A stretch of DNA of 22,561 bases from Saprolegnia diclina VS20 (taxonomy: Eukaryota; Oomycota; Saprolegniomycetes; Saprolegniales; Saprolegniaceae): NCBI RefSeq assembly GCF_000281045.1, contig NW_008246212.1, positions 1 to 22,561 of the forward strand, written 5' to 3'. The notes beneath the pieces are model-generated. The model saw nothing but the letters and a program-made list of their open reading frames with translations. It did no database searches and was not told the DNA's origin. Positions 10,337 through 19,666 of this stretch are shown in pieces (within the stretch, counting starts at the first letter, position 1; each line of letters starts with the position of its first letter). A program made the translations under genes and the position numbers.

Positions 10337-11554
10337 ATGGACGGGACGACGGAGAAGCGGTGGCTGACCGACGGCGAGAAGGACGGCGAGCATATTGCGA
10401 TCGTGAGCTACCCGCGCTCAGGCAACTCGCTTATGCGTGGTCTTCTCGAGAGTGTCACAGGCATCTACACGGGCTGCGACACCCAGCCCGACCGCAGCCT
10501 GAGTCTCGAGCTCCAAAACTATGGCATGAAGGGCGAGGTACCAACAAAACTGTGTTCGCCTGCGTCAACTCAACGTGCAAACACAGGGAGTCGTCGACGA
10601 GTCTGTTTGGTTCGTCAAGTCTCATTACCCTGAACGATCTGGCTACAAGCCCGTGGCCGTGCACAAGGCGATTCTTGTCGTGCGCAACCCGTGGGATGCA
10701 ATCAACTCGTACTTCAACATGACGTTGACCAACAGCCACAACAAGAGCGTTCACGACTCACAGTACGATCGCTTCGCGGAGCGCTGGGACAAGATGATCC
10801 AGAACGAAATCCAAGTTTGGATCCGGTTTCACCAGTATTGGACAACACGCGTCGACATACCGATCATGGTCGTGCGCTACGAAGACCTCATGGTCAACCG
10901 GTAGGTTACACAGAGGCGTGACAAAGTATTTCCTCGGCTCATAACGTCGTGATGTACGCTAGGCGAGAGTCGCTACACCGAGTGTGTAAATTCATTCTTG
11001 GAAAGGAGCCGAAGGACTCGCTTTGGGTACGATGCGACTTGCGGTGTTGATGACCGAAGGACATGACGAAATTGATGCTCAAAATCGTATAGGATACAGA
11101 GTGGGGTGAGCGAATCACATCCGTCATCGCGGCAGACGACGCAGGGCCGTACAAGCCACGCAGTGGCAAAATCAGCGCGTCCTTCCGGCACTACTCGCCG
11201 ATCCAGTTCCAGGATGTTTTGACGACAGCGCGACCACTCCTACGCCAATTTGGCTACGACACAGAGACGCAGAATTTTCCCGAGACCATTCCCCTACCGA
11301 ACCGTCAGGTGAAGCCCGGCAAGAGTGACGCCAAGCCGCTCATTCTGTCGGCCGACGGCCTCGAGCTGCGCGGCCGTAACGACTCTTTCGGCCGGCTCTC
11401 GACGTGGTTTCGCAAAACGCTACTGGATCCAGTGGTTGCAAGCGATGGCACAGAGCTCAACATGGACGAGGTGCTCGCCGCTCGCGACCGGAAGCGCCAG
11501 AGAGGCGAAATGGACGTGCTATTGGCCAAAAAGGCTGAACATAAAGAATTGTAG
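10337..11554 (+). CDS. PAPS-dependent sulfotransferase family protein, 4 exons
   Basis: Model join(10337..10537, 10587..10900, 10963..11026, 11093..11554), 346 aa. It should transfer sulfate from PAPS to an unknown acceptor. The 5'-phosphosulfate-binding loop is VSYPRSGNSLMRGLLE (about 23-38), and the 3'-phosphate-binding segment is LVVRNPWDAINSYFN. FVKSHYPE and VVRYEDLMVN are further conserved family motifs. Organisation most resembles the WSC-domain-associated sulfotransferase group, but no WSC domain is present. The C-terminal 90 residues are charged and less conserved. There is no N-terminal signal peptide or membrane anchor, unlike Golgi carbohydrate sulfotransferases, so a cytosolic enzyme is likely. 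The last four residues are HKEL, a weak look-alike of an ER-retention tail, which has no meaning without a signal peptide. Introns are 49, 62 and 66 nt. Confidence 0.88.
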
Positions 11555-11587
11555 ATACATGCAGTGCTTTCATTTGTGGGAAACAAG

Positions 11588-11595
11588 CCAATCAG
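11588..11595 (+). promoter_or_regulatory. CCAATCAG box upstream of the cotransporter
   Basis: CCAATCAG sits in the 163-bp spacer between the sulfotransferase stop and the cotransporter ATG, about 120 bp before the ATG. With one more base on each side it reads GCCAATCAGA, and the inverted copy at 6150-6158 also reads GCCAATCAG. NF-Y binding is inferred from the motif. Confidence 0.4.
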
Positions 11596-11717
11596 ACACG
11601 TAGAATGCGTACCCATCTCAGGTTGGATGCTCAGATTGGCCGCCGACCAGCCAGTAAGCGAGGACGCAGAAAGATCTGCAGCTGGCAAGAAGTATTTCCA
11701 ATTCGGACGGGGAAGAT

Positions 11718-14465
11718 ATGGAAGGACAGCGGATCCGCAGCTTCTCGCTGGACGCCGACGAGCAGTCCCACGCGTACACGCCGTTCTTGCCTGTGAGCAC
11801 CGCGACCCCAAACCGTCTCGGCACATTCAACGTATGTACTATGACGCCCTCTCGACTAGTGACGTTGGGTAGGGTGTTTACGTGCCCTGCCTCCTCAACA
11901 TCATCGGCGTCATCTTGTTCCTGCGCCTCGGCTGGGCAATTGGCCAAGCGGGTGTACTCGGTATGCTTGGTATTTTTGTCATCGCTGAGGCGCAGGCTGT
12001 GCTCACCGTTCTTGCGGCGAGCGCGATTGCAAGCAACGGCAGCATGCGCGGTGGCGGCTCATACTATCTCATCAGGTTTTGTCGATCTAACTGGCAGGTG
12101 TGAAGGGACCTTACATGTATTTAGTCGATCGCTGGGGCCTGAATTTGGCGGCGCCATCGGGCTGCAATTCTACCTCTTGTATGCATCCGGCGTAGCCATG
12201 TATCTGGTCGGCCTCGCAGAAGAAGTACAACAAACGTGGCTTGTGCATGCTTCGTGGGAAAAGCATCACATCATCATTTCTGTCGCTGCCATTGCTCTGC
12301 TTTCGACAACTGCGATCGCTCTCCTCGGCGCGCATGCATTCGCCAAGGTTAATCAGTACCTCTTTGGCGTTCAGTTTGCCTGTATTGCCTATGGCGCGGT
12401 ACGATGCCTATATCGTTATCATCACTACTCACGATTGTGACGTGCTAGGTGGAGATTTGCCTCACAAAACCACATTCCTTGGCAAGCGGTGGGCGCGTCA
12501 CGGGTCCATCGATGAACACGATGCGGGACAATCTATATGCCAACTACACAAATGAGCGCAATGCTTGTGGGCTCGGTCAAACGTGCAACTTTGGCGCTGT
12601 CTTTGGTATTGTTCAAGCACAAAATCATGTCCCCATAACTAAAATGGCGACGCCACGTAGCTGTCGTCTTCCCGCTCGCCACTGGATTCATGGAAGGTCT
12701 CAACCTATCCGGTGACCTCAAACATCCAGGTACAGACAGACCTGTACATTTTACAGCTCAACCATAATGATCGTCGATGTAGGCAAAAGTATCCCTGTTG
12801 GCAGCTTGGCAGCAATTGGAACGGCGTGTGTCGTCTACGTCTCGCTCATTTTTCTCTTCGGGAGCTCGTTTCCTGGCGCGACGTTGCGGACAAACTATAC
12901 CTTTTTTCAAGAAGTGAGTGCCTCGCCGATTGTCGTCGTCACGGGGCTTCTCGTGTCATGCTACACGTCTGGGCTCGGTGCACTTTTTGGTGCCTCGCGT
13001 ATTCTCCAGGCAATCGCCCGGGACTCACTATTTCCTGGTTTTCCCATCTCCGCCGTGTCACATATAACGGAATGCACGTGCGTTAGGTATGCGCTGGCTC
13101 AAGCAAGGCTCGGCCGTCGGCGATGAGCCTCAAGCCGCAGTCCTCTGCACGACACTTCTCTCGTTTCTCTTTATTTTGATCGGCGACCTCGACGTGCTTG
13201 CTCCAATTTGCACGTCGTTTTTTTGCCTCGCGTACGCTGCAGTAAACTTTACGGCCTTTGCTTTGCAGATCTCTGGCGTTCCCAACTTCCGTCCGACATT
13301 TCGTGGCAGCGCGTGGCCGCTTTCCCTCGCGGGTGTCGCCTTGAACCTCGGAGTGATGGTCTATCTTAACGCGCTCTATGCGGCCGAAACGCTTCTCGTC
13401 CTGAGCGTCCTTTTTGGCTACCTCTACATTGTGTCGCCGTCGGTCGCCGTCGGCTGGGGCAGCCTCTCGCAAGCTCTCTTGTATCACCAGGTACGCAAGT
13501 ATTTGTTGCGGCTGGACAGCCGGAAAGACCACTGTAAGTACTGGCGCCCGTCGCTGCTCCATGTGCCCGCCAGTATGTCGGCGCACAGCGTCTTTTTTTG
13601 CAATTGGCTGAAGAAAGGCGGTCTCTATCTGGTCGGTGACATTGAATTTGGTGCTGTCACCATGTCTACCGTGGCGACAACCCGGAACAAGTACATGCAA
13701 TGGCTCGCGTACCTTGAGACGCACCACATCAAGGCAATTCCACGGGTACCTTGAACAAAATCGTTCACTTCTTATCGCTCTGGGAATAGGTGCTTGTCGC
13801 CCCGTCGTTGCGGGATGGATACCGCAGCCTTCTACAGCTTGGCGGTCTCGGCGGCATGGACGTCAACACACTTGTGTTGGACTGGACACTGGTACAAAAG
13901 CAGCACTCTGGCAAATTAATGAGCAACAGTGGCGTAGGGACCGGATCTCGCCGCAGTAATGTCAGATGCACTCGTCTTGCAGAAGAATGTGGTGGTCCTG
14001 CGCCATGGCGATCGACATTCGCTACTCAACGAAAAATCGCCGCGTGCCATGACGATCGACGTATGGCTCATGACGGACGATGCACTGCAGCACGTAACGC
14101 TTATGCTGCAACTGGCGCATGTGCTCAAGGCAGCCGCGCCGTGGAAGCGGGCGTCGATCCGCCTCCTGCGCGTCGGTGGTGATGACAGCCAACGGGCGCT
14201 TTTGGACCTTGCTGACGACTTGCGCATTGATGTCGGTCCCGAAAACGCGATCGTGCTGCCTCGCGGCCCCACGCAAGACTTACAGCACGTCATTCTTGCG
14301 CACTCGAGCAATGCGGGTCTTGTCTTGCTCGCGCTGCCCTCACAAGGGCTTGCGACGAGCATGGATGCAGTCCTCGGAACGATGGACGCTGTCACTGTCA
14401 ACCTGCCTCCTACGATGCTGGTTCACTGCGCCCAGGAAAATGGTGTCATAACGACGTGCATCTAG
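11718..14465 (+). CDS. SLC12-family cation-chloride cotransporter, 9 exons
   Basis: Model join(11718..11831, 11873..12075, 12125..12398, 12449..12605, 12661..12729, 12783..13037, 13087..13745, 13790..13891, 13938..14465), 786 aa. It moves chloride with K+ and/or Na+ across a membrane. The first transmembrane region reads [20 protein letters not shown], and [21 protein letters not shown] follows. [35 protein letters not shown] and [14 protein letters not shown] are further family signatures, with about twelve hydrophobic segments. A loop with four Cys residues lies before the MEGLNLSGD segment. The C-terminal cytoplasmic domain (about 555-786) keeps [19 protein letters not shown] and the LLALPSQGL segment. 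The short N-terminus (about 38 aa) and compact C-terminus make it smaller than the roughly 1000-1200 aa animal KCC/NKCC proteins. Sequence favours the SLC12 family over amino-acid transporters. I cannot separate KCC from NKCC-like ion choice. Introns are 41-55 nt, and all eight end in TAG. Confidence 0.93.
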
Positions 14466-14559
14466 CCCAACATGCACGCAGAATCGAGTGTTAGTGAAAT
14501 ACGTACGTATGACTTTTCGCTTGTTATGTCAATGTAGCGGTCGACCTGTACGTGTGCAC

Positions 14560-14910
14560 CTACATCATATGCAAGGGCTCGTCCTTAGGCGCTGCCTCCA
14601 TGAAGACACGGGCGACAACACCCAGCATCGAGAAGCCGAATGCCATGCCAATGCCCCAGAGAAAGCTCTAGAATCGCAACATGTGACCCTGTCTACATGC
14701 GACGAACATCCTTACCGACTTGAGTTCTTGGCCCATCGTTGGTGGCTGGGGGATCTCTGTTGGCGTTTGTAAGTGCTCAGCAGGCGCAGACACCTCGGGT
14801 GCGACCTCGAGTGCGTCACGCTTCTCCGTCTTGCGTCGGGACGCGGACGCAGGTCGGCGTGCGGGCAGCGGTCGCCGGCCGACGCTCGAGCTTACCATTC
14901 GACGCAGCAT
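14560..14910 (-). CDS. Small (100 aa) single-pass membrane protein, probably mitochondrial
   Basis: Model complement(join(14560..14667, 14716..14910)), with a 48-nt intron (GTAAGG to CTAG). The N-terminus, MLRRMVSSSVGRRPLPARRP, is rich in Arg and Ser with no acidic residue for 32 positions, typical of a mitochondrial presequence. A Pro/Glu-rich middle follows. Exon 2 encodes one hydrophobic helix (about 66-88, with FLWGIGMAFGFSMLGVVARV) and a short tail, EAAPKDEPLHMM. An upstream in-frame ATG at 14982 lies in AT-rich sequence with palindromes, so 14910 is preferred. The size and single helix fit accessory subunits of inner-membrane complexes, but I do not recognise the family. Its stop lies 94 bp from the convergent cotransporter stop. 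Confidence 0.7.
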
Positions 14911-15398
14911 GATTGATTCCCTGCCAACTCGACTCGTGGTTTGTTGTTTTTTATTTATCCGAACGTGTGGGTCAAAATCCATACTATTAATAGTACTTTT
15001 TCAGCTTCGATTATAATATAATCGAAGCACGAAGCTCGAGCAGTTATAGAAAAATATTATTTTTCTATAACTTTTAAAATATGTTGGGTCTCATGTATTT
15101 TAAACGTTTTGGAAAACATTATCGAAGTATTAATACATGCTCTCCTCGGGAAAAAATTCAAAATTAATTGTGCACACAATCAATTTTGAAAAGTGAAGCG
15201 AAATTGTCAAATAACGTTAGGACGACGTAGCCCAGTGCGTCGTTGCTGTGCGCAGTGGCTGATTCTAAAAATCGTTCTCGATCACGAGATATGCAGTAAA
15301 AATGGATTTGACCCTGTCGCACGGGTACGCTGAAAATATACATACCATACAAAACCTTTAGTACGCAGTGGCGTGAAGCTAAAAACGCGCTGGCTTGC
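14911..15398. repeat. AT-rich spacer with a dense palindrome cluster (14982-15190)
   Basis: No gene is supported here. The perfect palindromes or hairpins I can pair by eye are: 14982-14995 (14-bp palindrome), 15004-15028 (12-bp arms, 1-nt centre), 15043-15071 (13-bp arms, 3-nt loop), 15073-15104 (9-bp arms), 15106-15117 (5-bp arms) and 15127-15136 (10-bp palindrome). At 15157-15190 there are 15-bp arms with one mismatch and a 4-nt loop. They lie 5' of the small membrane protein gene and 3' of the PH-PX-WH2 gene, so they could be in a promoter, a 3' UTR or an inserted element. No flanking target-site duplication is evident. Confidence 0.8.
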
Positions 15399-17732
15399 TT
15401 AATCGTCCCAATCGGAGTCGTCATCGTCGGCGTCATCATACTGGGTCACGTTGAGGCGGCTTGCCATAGCATTCGCGATGCTGTCATGGATGCTTGGCGC
15501 TGTTGCGAGTGGTGGGCGTGGAGCTACGGGAATTGGCGTTGGGAGAGCGGCAACGGGACGCGATGATGGGGCAGCGTTGTTTACTGTGGGCGCGGGTGGT
15601 TGGTTGCCGTCGACGGACTTGAGATGGGCGCCCATTCGAATGGCAGCAAGAAGATCTCCGCGTCCAGCACCACCAAATGGGCTTGGACGGGGTTGTGTAG
15701 GCGAGGGTGCAGTCGATAGAGCATTGGGTGCCGATGCAAGGATCTCGCGGTGCGATGGCCGACGCTGCGGCGGTTGTGCCACTGGCAGCTCCGATCGCTG
15801 CGAGGCTGGCCGCGTTATCTTGGTCGCGTTAAAAACAGGCTCTGTTTCAACGGACACAATGGACACTTCGTCGTCGTCGTCCGAGCTTGCATCATCAAAG
15901 AGGTTGCGGCTTGACACCTTCGTCGCGCGCGTTGGAGCTTGGAAACTCGCAGTGGTCGCCGTAACAGTTACGACACCGGCGAGAAGGCTTGACGCCCACT
16001 CGGGTGGGAACGCGAACGTTGAATGGAAGGCAGTGTGCTGCACGAGGCCGGGCACCGCCAGGAGGCCTTGGAGATACTGCGTTATCTCAACTGCGCGCTT
16101 CTGCATCAAATCCGGTTTCGTTGGGTTCCGAAGCACATGCTTGGACGGAAACTTGGGTAATGTAGCACTGTGCGCCTTGAGTGTTTGGTGCATGGCTTCA
16201 AGCTCATGGAATGCAAGCCCGAGACGCCGGCACCATGTATGAAGACGAAACTCAAACGTGTAGATGGCCATGGTCTTCCCACCACGCGTCTCAACGGCGC
16301 TCGCTACGTACCCCACCGACAGAACGGCAGGGACGTTCGATGGTGCATGCTCGATGGCACGTGCAGCGGACATTTCCTCGTTCTCTTCATCGTCGCCTAC
16401 AAAGGTCGCGATTCAAAACAATTGGCGTCCAATGTGCTGGGTCGTACCAGAGACAGATTTAGTACCAACCGTGGGTACGATTTTGTGGGCTTTGATCGAT
16501 TGGCGAGAGACAAGCGCGTCGGTATCATCGTCGTGATCGTCGTCATCGTCGCTGCTGTCGAAGAGACCCTTGCGCTCCGGGTGAAGCTTGTTGGACGAGA
16601 GCGCGCGTGTCAACAGCTCCTTCCCCTCGGCGCTGAGCTGCGACTGCCGTGACCGCGACGGCCGCTCGCTATCGACGCTGTACTTGCGGTTGCGTTTGAT
16701 GGCATCGAGGGCTGCTGCCATCGGATTCGTCGGCCGCGACACGAAGTCTGTGGACGCCGGCGTTTGCTTCGGTGGCGGTGGAGGTGGCGGAACGAACCCG
16801 CCGCGTAACTTTGTTGTGACGACAACGTTTTCTTCAGAAACACCAGAGACAGACGCATCGTCATCATTGACGACCGAGTCTTGCGACGAAACGGACCCCG
16901 TGGAAGCGTCCCGGAGGGGCTTCGGGTCTTTCGTGGACACGAAATCTACAAGGCAATGTGTGAGATGAACGAAATAGCTGCCAACTAATGTACACTGGCC
17001 CGGTGGGGGGAGGTCAAATCTGAACTTCGACTTGCGGGGTACCGCGTCTGGAAGAAGCGGTGGCACGGTGGCGTCGAGTGACTTGCCGCCTGCCATCATT
17101 TCGAGGCGCCGACGTTGCGCCTCCTTCCCGACGCGCCCTTGCGCGACCTTCTTGTTGAGTCGTTTCTTACGCTCTCGCAAGAGCTTCTCCGTCTCTTCGT
17201 CGAGCGTGCCAAGACCGTCCTTGCGCTGCAGCGGCGTCATCTCTTCGATTTCCCGCTCGCGGTCGAGGAGCTCTTGTTTCTTCTGCGCTACCCACTGTCG
17301 CTTTCGCGCTTCTTCGCGGTCCTTGATCTCTTGCTCCTTCTCGTGCTGCTTGCGGATCTCGCGCTTCACTTTGCGTCGCTCGCGCTTAATCTCGTTCGCC
17401 GCCTCGGAGGTTGGGTCAAGAACGGCGATTAGTGCCCGGCACCAGCGCTCGAGGTCCAGCCGGTTTTCGGCCGCAACGTACAGCGAGCGCTTATCCTTGA
17501 GCTGGAGCTCCAGGCCGTAGGAGTCCAGTGGCAACACCCCGAGACCTTCCCACTGGCAAAAGCCACGGACCGAGTACGTTGTGGCACCAGCACCATGGCT
17601 GGCGGTGGACTCGGGCGCAAACATACGCAGCTGGGAGGACCAGGAAAGCTGACAGAACTGCACCTGGAGCACACCGGCGGCAGGCGGCAGCCATTGTAGG
17701 TACCCCTCGTGCACAGGCTGCTTCTTATCCAT
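15399..17732 (-). CDS. PH-coiled coil-PX-WH2-connector-acidic protein: predicted Arp2/3 activator, 3 exons
   Basis: Model complement(join(15399..16396, 16448..16945, 16994..17732)), 744 aa. Domains in order: PH (about 8-107, starting HEGYLQWLP and ending in the LERWCRALIAVL helix); a highly charged coiled coil (113-215); poly-Pro of seven (299-305); an acidic patch (377-387); PX (about 444-545, with CRRLGLAFHELEAMH, LPKFPSKH and the YLQGLLAVPGL helix); a proline-rich linker; WH2 (657-675, GRGDLLAAIRMGAHLKSVD); an amphipathic connector (714-729, SIHDSIANAMASRLNV); and an acidic end, DDADDDDSDWDD, with Trp742. The last three elements are a complete VCA module, which in WASP-family proteins binds actin monomer and Arp2/3. 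PH and PX would tether it to phosphoinositide membranes. The start is the first in-frame ATG. Both introns end in TTGTAG, and the 48-nt one keeps the frame open if retained. Arp2/3 activation is inferred. Confidence 0.85.
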
Positions 17733-18560
17733 CGTCGTCAGCGTAAGATGTGAAGGCAATTTCAGTCCGGATACGATGCGGAACTTACGTCAACACCGCA
17801 AATAGTGTTGCTTCTCGTTTGTTGTGATTTTGCGTCGAAAGCTCCGTGTTTTTTCCAATAGAGAGATTTTTCTAACAAGAATTCTACTTGCATTTCGACT
17901 TCCGTAAAAAAAGAGCCGGTTCGTGGAATGCTGGAAGTGGGTCGCGGTTTTTGTAAACGTGATATTTGACATGAGAGGTCATTGATGAGAGGTCGTACAT
18001 TTTTTAGTTATATTTAAAAGAAAAAGTGTGCATCCGATTTCGGGATCAAGGTCCGGATGCTGAATTGTTTGGTCTACATTTCAGGACTAGACCCCGCCGG
18101 AATGTCTCTTCCAAGTCTGATTTTAGAATTCTTGTTGTCAAAATCACTGTATTAGAGTGATTTTGCCGTGATGCGTGGATTGGATTGATAAAAATGCATC
18201 ATTTTGAGGGCGTTGAGCTGGGCGTTATGATTCCTCGTACAACTACAGAGGGCAATTTTTACGGGCGGCGATTTGGCAAAAACACACTTAAATAGTGTGC
18301 GGTCTCTAAATTATATTTTATTAGCCTGACCGTGGGGATTTGTAAATAGTGTTAGACCAAAACCAAAACTTTATGAGGAACGATGAACACTACATGTATG
18401 ATGCATCTCCAAAGGGGAGCTACATCGCTGCCAACTCCACGTGAGACTTACCTTCTATTGGGTACGGTGGCCGCAGTCAAGAGGCAAATTCCGTAAGGGA
18501 CTGGACGCTTACAAATGAGCATTTCTCGATGGACGTAAAAAGTAGGGAACGACAATGCGC
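17733..18560. other. Non-coding AT-rich flank with isolated hairpins
   Basis: This is the 5' flank of the PH-PX-WH2 gene and beyond. No open frame has coding character. Two short inverted repeats stand out: 18283-18299 (cacact, 5-nt loop, agtgtg) and 18139-18165. No CCAATCAG octamer is seen close to the ATG. Confidence 0.5.
18139..18165. repeat. 10-bp inverted repeat with 7-nt loop
   Basis: caaaatcact and agtgattttg are perfect reverse complements separated by gtattag. The site is in non-coding sequence with no nearby gene end to explain it as a terminator. Confidence 0.6.
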
Positions 18561-19050
18561 AAGCCAAGCGAGTCGCGACGACCAAGGAGGAGGTGCGTCA
18601 AAGAAAGAACAGAAAACGCCCAAAAACAAACCGAGAACCACAAAAACAAACTGATCGTAAAAATAAGGCACACACGGACCCACACGCATTGCCAGAAAAT
18701 AAAACAATCCTAAAACAATCGAAGAGCGTAGACACCAAAGCCCACACCCGGGACCAGGGAACCAACCCCCAGTGACAAAGACCCAAAAGAACCCTGCGAT
18801 ACATCGAGCCCAAACCCGAATGACCAACGAAGACCACCCTAACGGCGCGTAAACCTGACGCAACACAAAAAAAACGCGAAAATGCCACAACAAAACCAAG
18901 CCACCTCGATACACACCCAGCACATAATAAAACGAGTACAAACCCCGAGAGAGACCCAAAAAAACCGAGCCGAGCGCCAGGGCGCCAAGCTACACCAAGG
19001 CGAGCACGACAACAGCGCACGAACGACAGCCAGAAGACACGAGCGAGCAA
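18561..19050. other. Strongly T-depleted, A/C-rich tract without coding character
   Basis: On the plus strand, T is rare for more than 400 bp. By hand I count 26 T in the 420 bases 18601-19020, about 6 percent, while A and C dominate. Because stop codons need T on one strand and A on the other, long open frames arise on both strands by composition alone. The minus-strand frames give implausibly hydrophobic, aromatic-rich sequences. I see no tandem period, no terminal repeats and no known RNA. It may be a non-coding RNA template, a skewed element or a mutational patch. Confidence 0.65.
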
Positions 19051-19129
19051 TTGACCCGTTGGTCATGAGCAAGATTATCCTTGAGACCCCAAAAGGGTAG
19101 TTCTCTCTGCTATGCTATGCATATTTCTT

Positions 19130-19450
19130 TCAGCACGAAGGCTTCGCGCGGCCCTTGCCTTTGGGAGAATGCTTGGCACGGCCTTTGACGTTCGGAGGAG
19201 GCATGGCGCGGCCCTTACCTCCGGATGCACGCTGCGTTGGTACTAAGCCCGAATCAAAATCAAGGTCCAGGTCTAAGTCGCGGTCCAAGTCAAGCTGGTG
19301 CTGCAGAGATGGGGACATCGCACGACCGTTCCTTCTTTGCGGACGAAAGAGATTGGGACCCGACGCCGGACACAGGTTATCCGCAAGCGGGGTTCGGCAG
19401 CCGGCGCTTCTCTTCGTTCTGCTGGCAAGAAACGCCCCACGACCACCTCG
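19130..19450 (-). CDS. Doubtful small protein with repeated GRA[K/M] motifs
   Basis: A minus-strand frame runs from just after a TAA near 19452 to the TGA at 19130. It contains four GRA motifs (NGRAMSP, GKGRAMPP, VKGRAKHSP, GKGRAKPSC) and an alternating Asp/Leu run (LDLDRDLDLDLDFD). The first ATG (19318) gives 62 aa; a spliced upstream exon is possible but not identified. The opposite strand reads as a Ser/Arg/Lys repeat in the same place, and codon bias does not clearly choose between them. The DNA repeat (cgcggccctt-like units) may simply be low-complexity sequence. Confidence 0.25.
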   Translation of the reverse strand, partial: RGGRGAFLASRTKRSAGCRTPLADNLCPASGPNLFRPQRRNGRAMSPSLQHQLDLDRDLDLDLDFDSGLVPTQRASGGKGRAMPPPNVKGRAKHSPKGKGRAKPSC

Positions 19451-19666
19451 TTACCCGTTTCCAGGTGAAGCGAGGAATCTAGTTCATAACAGGGAGCAGC
19501 TCGGGGGAAACTATTGGCCACCTGTTGCATTCATGGATGAGCATACATAGTGCACACGTGCCTCACGAATAATGAAGCGTACTCCGATCGTGGTGAAAAT
19601 TTATGCGCTCACCAAGTTTGCTGTTCAAGAGATGCGATGGCATATCGATCCTAATTCACTGTGCCA

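Noticed and set aside
11543-11554. HKEL at the sulfotransferase C-terminus as an ER-retention signal
   Set aside because: There is no signal peptide to bring the protein into the ER, so the match is probably chance.
13892-13937. Reading this segment of the cotransporter as coding ([14 protein letters not shown])
   Set aside because: It looks protein-like, but that frame hits TAA at once. Splicing it out restores the family C-terminal sequence.
15164-15439. Minus-strand open frame overlapping the end of the PH-PX-WH2 gene
   Set aside because: It runs into the palindrome island and overlaps the acidic C-terminus in another frame, and its codon usage is non-coding.
18477-19072. Long minus-strand open frames (150-160 codons) in the T-depleted tract
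   Set aside because: The plus strand lacks T, so the minus strand lacks A and cannot form stop codons. The translations are improbably rich in F, W, V and L with no domain features.
19155-19550. Plus-strand frame with an SKSRSRSKSRSKS run resembling an SR protein
   Set aside because: The run comes from a short DNA repeat. The rest lacks an RNA-binding domain or coding bias, and the opposite strand is equally open.
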